From: Auanema rhodensis | Lineage: Eukaryota > Nematoda > Chromadorea > Rhabditida > Rhabditidae | Direction: 5' to 3' | Length of the DNA stretch: 64,000 nt | Assembly: GCA_964057225.1 (NCBI GenBank) | Contig: OZ059898.1 | Location: 3,472,001 to 3,536,000, forward strand | Shown here: piece by piece, positions 26,401 to 36,300 of the stretch | Position numbering within the stretch: the first letter of the stretch is position 1 | Layout of the letters: each line of letters starts with the position of its first letter | Notes under the pieces: model-generated | The model's input: the letters and a program-made list of their open reading frames with translations, nothing else | What the model was told of the DNA's origin: nothing | Databases searched by the model: none | Position numbers and translations under genes: made by a program

Positions 26401-29199
26401 CATCGTCTTTGCCTTGAAAAAAGGAATCTAAAAACATCTACTTTTTGCTAAATTATTTTGAAATTTTTCGAAAAAATTTTTGTCAAAATGTTTTTGGAAG
26501 CAATGTTGAGTGTACATGGAAACTCAACATACACTAATGCATCATTTTTCAAACAATCATAACTAATTTTTGTATCAAGCGTTTCTCAATGTAGTATAGT
26601 GCATTCGATGCGGATTTTAAGCTGCGTCGATCTGTGTTATCAGATTTGCGCTAGCTTAAAAATGCACCGAGATATCAACTGATATAAGTTCACACTTATA
26701 TCCTCGATTTTCACCCTGAAGAATTAATTTTTTCGTTGAATAACATTGTCCATCGTCTTTGCCTTGAAAAACGGAATCTAAAAACATCTACTTTTGCTAA
26801 ATTATTTTGAAATTTTTCGAAAAAATTTTTGTCAAAATGTTTTTTTTCGAAAAAGTTTTTGTCAAAATGTTTTTGGAAGCAATATTGAGTGTACATGGAA
26901 ACTCAACATACACTAATGCATCATTTTTCAAACGATCATAACTAATTTTTGTATCAAGCGTTTCTCAATGTAGTATAGTGCATTCGATGCGGATTTTTAA
27001 GCTGCGTCAATCTGTGTTATCAGATTTGCGCTAGCTTAAAAATGCATCGAGATATCAACTGATATAAGTTCACACTTATATCCTCGATTTTCACCCTGAA
27101 GAATTAATTTTTTCGTTGAATAACATTGTCTATCGTCTTTGCCTTGAAAAAAGGAATCTAAAAACATCTACTTTTTGCTAAATTATTTTGAAATTTTTCG
27201 AAAAAATTTTTGTCAAAATGTTTTTGGAAGCAATGTTGAGTGTACATGGAAACTCAACATACACTAATGCATCATTTTTCAAACGATCATAACTAATTTT
27301 TGTATCAAGCGTTTCTCAATGTAGTATAGTGCATTCGATGCGGATTTTTAAGCTGCGTCGATCTGTGTTATCAGATTTGCGCTAGCTTAAAAATGCACCG
27401 AGATATCAACTGATATAAGTTCACACTTATATCCTCGATTTTCACCCTGAAGAATTAATTTTTTCGTTGAATAACATTGTCCATCGTCTTTGCCTTGAAA
27501 AAAGGAATCTAAAAACATCTACTTTTTGCTAAATTATTTTGAAATTTTTCGAAAAAATTTTTGTCAAAATGTTTTTGGAAGCAATGTTGAGTGTACATGG
27601 AAACTCAACATACACTAATGCATCATTTTTCAAACAATCATAACTAATTTTTGTATCAAGCGTTTCTCAATGTAGTATAGTGCATTCGATGCGGATTTTT
27701 AAGCTGCGTCGATCTGTGTTATCAGATTTGCGCTAGCTTAAAAATGCACCGAGATATCAACTGATATAAGTTCACACTTATATCCTCGATTTTCACCCTG
27801 AAGAATTAATTTTTTCGTTGAATAACATTGTCCATCGTCTTTGCCTTGAAAAACGGAATCTAAAAACATCTACTTTTGCTAAATTATTTTGAAATTTTTC
27901 GAAAAAATTTTTGTCAAAATGTTTTTGGAAGCAATGTTGAGTGTACATGGAAACTCAACATACACTAATGCATCATTTTTCAAACGATCATAACTAATTT
28001 TTGTATTGAGCGTTTCTCAATGTAGTATAGTGCATTCGATGCGGATTTTTAAGCTGCGTCGATCTGTGTTATCAGATTTGCGCTAGCTTAAAAATGCACC
28101 GAGATATCAACTGATATAAGTTCACACTTATATCCTCGATTTTCACCCTGAAGAATTAATTTTTTCGTTGAATAACATTGTCCATCGTCTTTGCCTTGAA
28201 AAACGGAATCTAAAAACATCTACTTTTGCTAAATTATTTTGAAATTTTTCGAAAAAATTTTTGTCAAAATGTTTTTGGAAGCAATGTTGAGTGTACATGG
28301 AAACTCAACATACACTAATGCATCATTTTTCAAACGATCATAACTAATTTTTGTATTGAGCGTTTCTTAATGTAGTATAGTGCATTCGATCCGGATTTTT
28401 AAGCTGCGTCGATCTGTGTTATCCGATTTGCGCTAGCTTAAAAATGCACCGAGATATCAACTGATATAAGTTCACACTTATATCCTCGATTTTCACCCTG
28501 AAGAATTAATTTTTTCGTTGAATAACATTGTCCATCGTCTTTGCCTTGAAAAATGGAATCTAAAAACATCTTGTTTTTGCTAAATTATTTTGAAATTTTT
28601 CGAAAAAACTTTTGTCAAAATGTTTTTGGAAGCAATGTTGAGTGTACATGGAAACTCAACATACACTAATGCATCATTTTTCAAACGATCATAACTAATT
28701 TTTGTATCGAGCGTTTCTCAATGTAGTTTAGTGCATTCGATGCGGATTTTTGAGCTGCGTCGATCTGTGTTATCAGATTTGCGCTAACTTAAAAATGCAC
28801 CGAGATATCAACTGATATAAGTTCACACTTATATCCTCGATTTTCACCCTGAAGAATTAATTTCTTCGTTGAATAACATTGTCCATCGTCTTTGCCTTGA
28901 GAAATGGAATCTAAAAACATCTACTTTTTGCTAAATTATTTTGAAATTTTTCGAAAAAATTTTTGTCAAAATGTTTTTGGAAGCAATGTTGAGTGTACAT
29001 GGAAACTCAACATACACTAATGCATCATTTTTCAAACGATCATAACTAATTTTTGTATTAAGCGTTTCTCAATGAAGTATAGTGCATTCGATGCGGATTT
29101 TTAAGCTGCGTCGATCTGTGTTATCAGATTTGCGCTAGCTTAAAAATGCACCGAGATATCAACTGATATAAGTTCACACTTATATCCTCGATTTTCACC

Positions 29200-31620
29200 C
29201 TGAAGAATTAATTTTTTCGTTGAATAACATTGTCCATCGTCTTTGCCTTGAAAAATGAAATCTAAAAACATCTACATTTTGCTAAATTATTTTGAAATTT
29301 TTCGAAAAAATTTTTGTCAAAATGTTTTTGGAAGCAATGTTGAGTGTACATGGAAACTCAACATACACTAATGCATCATTTTTCAAACGATCATAACTAA
29401 TTTTTGTATTGAGCGTTTCTCAATGTAGTATAGTGCATTCGATCCGGATTTTTAAGCTGCGTCGATCTGTGTTATCAGATTTGCGCTAGCTTAAAAATGC
29501 ACCGAGATATCAACTGATATAAGTTCACACTTATATCCTCGATTTTCACCCTGAAGAATTAATTTTTTCGTTGAATAACATTGTCCATCGTCTTTGCCTT
29601 GAAAAAAGGAATCTAAAAACATCTACTTTTTGCTAAATTATTTTGAAATTTTTCGAAAAAATTTTTGTCAAAATGTTTTTGGAAGCAATGTTGAGTGTAC
29701 ATGGAAACTCAACATACACTAATGCATCATTTTTCAAACGATCATAACTAATTTTTGTATTAAGCGTTTCTCAATGAAGTATAGTGCATTCGATGCGGAT
29801 TTTTAAGCTGCGTCGATCTGTGTTATCAGATTTGCGCTAGCTTAAAAATGCACCGAGATATCAACTGATATAAGTTCACACTTATATCCTCGATTTTCAC
29901 CCTGAAGAATTAATTTTTTCGTTGAATAACATTGTCCATCGTCTTTGCCTTGAAAAATGAAATCTAAAAACATCTACGTTTTGCTAAATTATTTTGAAAT
30001 TTTTCGAAAAAATTTTTGTCAAAATGTTTTTGGAAGCAATGTTGAGTGTACATGGAAACTCAACATACACTAATGCATCATTTTTCAAACGATCATAACT
30101 AATTTTTGTATTGAGCGTTTCTCAATGTAGTATAGTGCATTCGATCCGGATTTTTAAGCTGCGTCGATCTGTGTTATCAGATTTGCGCTAGCTTAAAAAT
30201 GCACCGAGATATCAACTGATATAAGTTCACACTTATATCCTCGATTTTCACCCTGAAGAATTAATTTTTTCGTTGAATAACATTGTCCATCGTCTTTGCC
30301 TTGAAAAAAGGAATCTAAAAACATCTACTTTTTGCTAAATTATTTTGAAATTTTTCGAAAAAATTTTTGTCAAAATGTTTTTGGAAGCAATGTTGAGTGT
30401 ACATGGAAACTCAACATACACTAATGCATCATTTTTCAAACGATCATAACTAATTTTTGTATTAAGCGTTTCTCAATGAAGTATAGTGCATTCGATGCGG
30501 ATTTTTAAGCTGCGTCGATCTGTGTTATCAGATTTGCGCTAGCTTAAAAATGCACCGAGATATCAACTGATATAAGTTCACACTTATATCCTCGATTTTC
30601 ACCCTGAAGAATTAATTTTTTCGTTGAATAACATTGTCCATCGTCTTTGCCTTGAAAAATGAAATCTAAAAACATCTACGTTTTGCTAAATTATTTTGAA
30701 ATTTTTCGAAAAAATTTTTGTCAAAATGTTTTTGGAAGCAATGTTGAGTGTACATGGAAACTCAACATACACTAATGCATCATTTTTCAAACGATCATAA
30801 CTAATTTTTGTATTGAGCGTTTCTCAATGTAGTATAGTGCATTCGATCCGGATTTTTAAGCTGCGTCGATCTGTGTTATCAGATTTGCGCTAGCTTAAAA
30901 ATGCACCGAGATATCAACTGATATAAGTTCACACTTATATCCTCGATTTTCACCCTGAAGAATTAATTTTTTTGTTGAATAACATTGTCCATCGTCTTTG
31001 CCTTGAAAAAAAGAATCTAAAAACATCTACTTTTTGCTAAATTATTTTGAAATTTTTCGAAAAAATTTTTGTCAAAATGTTTTTGGAAGCAATGTTGAGT
31101 GTACATGGAAACTCAACATACACTAATGCATCATTTTTCAAACGATCATAACTAATTTTTGTATTAAGCGTTTCTCAATGAAGTATAGTGCATTCGATGC
31201 GGATTTTTAAGCTGCGTCGATCTGTGTTATCAGATTTGCGCTAGCTTAAAAATGCACCGAGATATCAACTGATATAAGTTCACACTTATATCCTCGATTT
31301 TCACCCTGAAGAATTAATTTTTTCGTTGAATAACATTGTCCATCGTCTTTGCCTTGAAAAATGGAATCTAAAAACATCTACGTTTTGCTAAATTATTTTG
31401 AAATTTTTCGAAAAAATTTTTGTCAAAATGTTTTTGGAAGCAATGTTGAGTGTACATGGAAACTCAACATACACAAATGCATCATTTTTCAAACGATCAT
31501 AACTAATTTTTGTATTGAGCGTTTCTCAATGTAGTATAGTGCATTCGATCCGGATTTTTAAGCTGCGTCGATCTGTGTTATCAGATTTGCGCTAGCTTAA
31601 AAATGCACCGAGATATCAAC
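29200..31620. repeat. Alternating dimer higher-order repeat near the insertion
   Basis: Monomers with TGAAATC, CTACGTTTTG, GTATTGAGCG and GATCCGG alternate with monomers carrying AAAAAAGG, GTATTAAGCG and CAATGAAGTATAG. The unit is 702 bp and there are at least three full copies (for example 29975, 30677 and 31379). Confidence 0.8.
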
Positions 31621-32394
31621 TGATATAAGTTCACACTTATATCCTCGATTTTCACCCTGAAGAATTAATTTTTTCGTTGAATAACTTTGTCCATCGTCTT
31701 TGCCTTGAAAAAAGGAATCTAAAAACATCTATTTTTTGCTAAATTATTTTGAAATTTTTCGAAAAAATTTTTGTCAAAATGTTTTTGGAAGCAATGTTGA
31801 GTGTACATGGAAACTCAACATACACTAATGCATCATTTTTCAAACGATCATAACTAATTTTTGTATTGAGCGTTTCTCAATGTAGTATAGTGCATTCGAT
31901 CCGGATTTTTAAGCTGCGTCGATCTGTGTTATCCGATTTGCGCTAGCTTAAAAATGCACCGAGATATCAACTGATATAAGTTCACACTTATATCCTCGAT
32001 TTTCACCCTGAAGAATTAATTTTTTCGTTGAATAACATTGTCCATCGTCTTTGCCTTGAAAAATGGAATCTAAAAACATCTACTTTTTGCTAAATTATTT
32101 TGAAATTTTTCGAAAAAAGTTTTGTCAAAATGTTTTTGGAAGCAATGTTGAGTGTACATGGAAACTCAACATACACTAATGCATCATTTTTCAAACGATC
32201 ATAACTAATTTTTGTATTAAGCGTTTCTCAATGAAGTATAGTGCATTCGATGCGGATTTTTAAGCTGCGTCGATCTGTGTTATCAGATTTGCGCTAGCTT
32301 AAAAATGCACCGAGATATCAACTGATATAAGTTCACACTTATATCCTCGATTTTCACCCTGAAGAATTAATTTTTTCGTTGAATAACATTGTCC

Positions 32395-32400
32395 ATCGTC
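32395..32400. repeat. Target-site duplication, left copy
   Basis: ATCGTC directly before the element, matching 47785-47790 exactly. Removing one copy and the element restores the normal satellite text GTCCATCGTCTTTGCC. Six bases is the duplication length known for Polinton/Maverick integration. Confidence 0.97.
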
Positions 32401-32429
32401 AGTAGAGAGCCGTGCAAAATTTACTAACC

Positions 32430-32470
32430 ACGCCCCCAAACAGCTGTCAAAAACATACTTTTGGGGGCGT
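32430..32470. repeat. Hairpin near the left tip
   Basis: ACGCCCCCAAA at 32430-32440 is the complement of TTTGGGGGCGT at 32460-32470, giving 11-bp arms with a 19-base loop containing CAGCTG. The mirror copy lies at about 47715-47755 in the right TIR. It is possibly a binding site for the integrase or replication proteins, which is an inference. Confidence 0.75.
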
Positions 32471-32553
32471 CAGCTGCTAAAAACATACTTTTGGGGCGCG
32501 TCAGCTGTCAAAAACATATTTTTGAGCGTCAGCTGTTAAAATCATATTTTGGG
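32441..32553 (+). repeat. Four short tandem repeats at the element tip
   Basis: Four degenerate copies, 28-31 bp each, begin with the palindrome CAGCTG at 32441, 32471, 32502 and 32530, followed by an A run, CATA and a T/G-rich tail ending in GCGT. The right TIR carries the mirror set (about 47632-47744). Such arrays beside transposon ends often bind transposase. No binding protein is shown here. Confidence 0.8.
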
Positions 32554-32899
32554 ATCATGGTTCATGGATTTTCCTTTTTTAAATTTAAAAATCATGATTT
32601 AAAGCATGATTTTTTTTTTTTAAATCAAATTTTAAATTTGTTTATTCAAATGTATGTATATAGTTTTAATTATTTTTAAATATATTAAGTAAAAATAAAA
32701 ATTATAAATTTTAAATATTTAAATATTTAAATATGTAAATTTGTTTTTTAAATTTTATTTATTTATTAAATTTATTAATAATGTTTGTTTACTTATTTTG
32801 TTTATTTTTTATTGTATTGTGTTTGTATTGTTTTTATTTTAAAGAACAGTAAAATTTTTGCATGTATATCGTTTTGTTCACCGTACTTGTTACGGGTAG

Positions 32900-33066
32900 T
32901 TCAATGGAACACATATCGAAGGTTAATTCGATAAGAACGATATGAAATACAAAATTTAATGGAACACATATCGAAGGTTAATTCGATAAGAACGATATAA
33001 AATACCAAAATTTAATGGAACACATATCGAAAGTTAATTCGATAAGAACGACATTAAATTATTAAT
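32900..33066 (+). repeat. Three subterminal iterons of about 55 bp
   Basis: Three copies of a unit containing AATGGAACACATATCGAAGG and then TTAATTCGATAAGAACGA start near 32904, 32959 and 33015. Two decayed copies follow near 33186 (CACACATTGAAGGTAAATAC) and 33242 (GCGCATAAAGTTAATTTAAT). The mirror copies are in the right TIR (about 47118-47285). These may be replication or transposition sites. Function is inferred from position only. Confidence 0.8.
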
Positions 33067-33241
33067 TTTTGAAATTACAAATTGTTATTAATTATATTTA
33101 TTCTAACAAGTAAAAGGTTCAAATTATAATAAAAGATTAGTTTTAAACTTTATTTTACTAATATAACAATACAATAACTAAATAGAGCACACATTGAAGG
33201 TAAATACAATAAGATTAACAAACAGTTGCGCTGACCTCAAT

Positions 33242-33399
33242 GAAGCGCATAAAGTTAATTTAATAAGAACTAATAACAAAAATTAATCCGACGGGTACAA
33301 TAAAAACAGATGTATTCAATAAGCTTATTTATTTTAAAGTTTATCGCAACTGCTAGTTTTGACAGCTGTACCCAAATCCATGTTACATAACAAATTACA
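33242..33399. promoter_or_regulatory. Unique leader between left TIR and POLB start
   Basis: AT-rich sequence that must hold the POLB promoter or 5' UTR. It includes one more decayed iteron and a CAGCTG-like site (GACAGCTGTACCC, 33361-33373) resembling the tip repeats. I see no convincing TATA box. A stop codon in the POLB frame at 33388 sets the upstream limit for the first coding exon. Confidence 0.4.
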
Positions 33400-36300
33400 A
33401 TGCCAACAGCAATGTGTAGACTGATATATTCATTATATCAAGGTACAATGGCTGCTAATAGGTTGTGTCTTTTTGATTATTTGTTTGTAAACTTTTTCTT
33501 TTTTTAGTTATAAACGTTTATGTGAAGAGCTAGGATTTGATTATGAAGAAATCAATCAGCTCAGGTAATTTAACAATATTTTGAATCTTTATATATATTT
33601 TGTTTTTTAGTAAACGTATAAAGTTTACCGAGGCTGGTGAGATCGAGCTCTGTGAGCCCACATCACCCACTTTTAACAGTGGGCCCTCATCATCAAGGGT
33701 TATTGAAGTAATAACCTTGGATGACAGTGATGAGTAAGCGATATTAAAATTATAACATTTTGTTTTTTTCTTTTTAAGCGAATGGGATCCTGCTACCCCA
33801 TCAACCAGTGGAGGGCAAGTCGGATATGGAGCGGCATTCAACGATGTCTGTAAAATAGAGGTGCGATCTTTTATTTACATATCATTTCATAATATATCTT
33901 TTGAAACATGAAATTTTCTCTTGCTCCAATTGCATATTTTGAAAACATTTTGAAATTTATTTCTCTTTTTCAATTGCATTCATAAAATTCTCTCTTTCTC
34001 ATCTTTACATTTCATCTCAATCTATATATTTTATCAAACAAATTGCAAGTATTTTGAAACTTATATATTCATTCTTTTGAACAGCATTCATTTTAAAATC
34101 TTTACATTTTATCTCACTATATATCTTTCTTTCAACCAATTTTGAATTCTTACAAATTATAAATATTTCAAACATTTTGAACTAGTAAAATAATAAAACA
34201 CCATCTTGACCTTTTCATTTATTTTTAAACATTAACAAATGTTTATAAAAGAAAAAACTTTATATTTAAAAATCAAATGCCATTTATTTTTAATAAAAGA
34301 ATATAAAGATGATTTAAAGAAAAGTAAATTTATTAAAAGTTATAAACAAAAATTATTTATATTTAAATTAAAAGCGTATAACCATTATAAAAAATATGTA
34401 TTATAGTGGTCACACCGACGCATAAAACGAACTGGTCGGTTCACCAACGTGGTCGTTAGATCGCTCACGTTCCCACATTTGGAAGCCATTAATGAGCCAA
34501 TGCATGTTGTCATGCCGCGGCTATTTAATGAGTTTCTTGATCGGTGCCTTGCTGAAAGTGGTGTGCCAGATAAACAAAAAGCGCTATTTTGTTTATCAAT
34601 AGAGCACCCATCCTTTGAAAAGGGATCCATATTTATGGATTTCCGTAGAAGGGAGCATTTGGATGGCGTTGCCATCATGAATGCAATCAGCAAGGTGCAG
34701 CAATCAAAGCGAGAGGCTGTAATTAGCCAGGCAATGAATATTGAAATGTATGTGTTTGATGAGAGACCAGTGCAGCCAAGCCTGATGCCTGGTGAAGGTA
34801 GAGTTGGTTTCTATTTTGATGCCGAACTCAAAATACCTGGCACTATTGAGAACACTGACACTCATTGCCTGGCTAGAGCAGCAGTTGTGGGAATGTGGAA
34901 AGCCGATGAAGAGGCAGCAGAAGATGTTGTTGAAAAGCGGAGGATACAAAATCTTCGTCGCAACTACATCTTGTTGCCAAATCAACCACATCATATCAAT
35001 TTATTAAATAGGTGTGGTATTTCTGTACATTTACCAAATTATAATTTAAATCATTTAAATATTATTGCAAGTTGTAATACAGACTATAAGTTTGTAGTAT
35101 ACGCAAGGCCACCTGGACAGCGTATGTACGCTATTCAGCGTATCTTTAATGAAACGGCTAGCAAAGTGGTAACACTAGGCTACCGAAATAATCATTATGA
35201 CTGTATTACAACTTGTAGTAGATCACAGATTTTTGATGGTATTATATGCCAACACTGTAAATTATCTTACAAAACAGTGTTGCATAGATGTAAAGCCAAG
35301 TGTAAGAAATGCCACACCTTAAAATGTAATTCGATGGAAAATGTGGTTGAAAGTAGCATAAGATGTGATAGTTGTAGAGTTTTGTTTAAAACTCGTCAAT
35401 GCTTTGACAGGCATATTAGAAAAACATGTCGAATGTTTAAGGTAATTTAAAAAATATATATAAAATTTAACATGACTAAATTCAGACATGTGAAAACTGT
35501 GATCATTATCACAGAGTACGTGCTGATAGACCGCACAATTGCAATGAGAAATTTTGCAAAAAGTGTGGGCAAACAAAGCCTGAAGATCATTCTTGTTGTT
35601 GGGTACCACCTAACGACAAGAAGAAGGATCAGTTAAAAAAGAGGCAAGAGAAATACAAGGTTTGTATTTTACATCTTTACAAGTGTAATGCTTACTTGTT
35701 TAAGATTATTTTCTATGACTTTGAAACGGTTGTGTTAAAAAGCGGTACAAATGTTCATGAATATGCAGATGAACAATGGCCCAATATGGTTGTGTATAAT
35801 AAATTTTGTGAAAGTTGTATAGATGCCAACTCATGTGAAAAATGCACAACCAAGGAGGGCCATTTTGGGTATCAACAAGGTGATAGTGAATGGTCTGTAA
35901 CAGATCGTTTCCTTGATTGGTTACTCAACTCTGTTGAGAATGATAATGCAATTTTGATTGCGCATAATGGTTCACGCTTTGACATACATTTCTTGGTGTC
36001 TAGGCTGATAAACCGTGGTATATATCCTGATCCAATTTTAAATGGGACCAAGATTATAAGCATGGTTGTCAAGCCTTTAAGAGGTCAAAAATTTAATCAT
36101 TTATATTTTAAAGATAGTTATTTATTAGTGCCTTTACCCCTATCAGCGTTACCCAAGGCATTTGGTGTACCTGATATGAGTAAAGGACAGTTTCCTTACC
36201 TCTTTAACCATCCAATAAATTATGGCAAAGTGTTACCATCTTTACCACCAAAACAGTACTATTGTACTGCTAGAATGAAAGCAGAAGACTTAGCTTCATT

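Larger units (their letters stand above)
1..32400. repeat. Left block of 351-bp satellite array
   Basis: About 92 head-to-tail monomers, spaced 350-352 bp as measured between successive copies of GAATAACATTGTC (18, 369, 720, 1070). Monomers are AT-rich and differ mostly by single-base variants (for example GAAATAATT/GAATTAATT, AAAAAAGG/AAAAATGG, GTATCAAGC/GTATTAAGC/GTATCGAGC) and by one-base indels in the A/T runs. The array contains no gene. Short open frames recur at monomer spacing, so they are by-products of the repeat. The block ends inside a monomer at 32400, where the Polinton is inserted, and that monomer continues at 47785. I do not recognise the family. From memory it is not the Drosophila 1.688/359-bp satellite. 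Confidence 0.98.
32401..33241 (+). repeat. Left terminal inverted repeat
   Basis: Matches the complement of 46943-47784 along its whole length. Differences I could find are a T run of 12 versus 14 bases (32610-32621), one substitution in the repeat region (about 32960) and one near 33219. Similarity stops after GACCTCAA. It contains a GC-richer tip with four short repeats, a long AT-rich stretch, then about 55-bp iterated repeats. No gene is seen inside it. Confidence 0.97.

Noticed and set aside
1-32400. CRISPR array
   Set aside because: Repeats are 351 bp and contiguous, with no unique spacers, in a eukaryotic setting.
1-32400. Drosophila 1.688 (359-bp) satellite
   Set aside because: Length is similar, but the sequence I recall for that family does not match these monomers; this is from memory, so a database comparison should decide.
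32461-32679. 72-codon open frame in the left TIR
   Set aside because: It reads through the tip repeats and AT-rich tract, has a mirror copy in the other TIR, and shows no protein-like composition.
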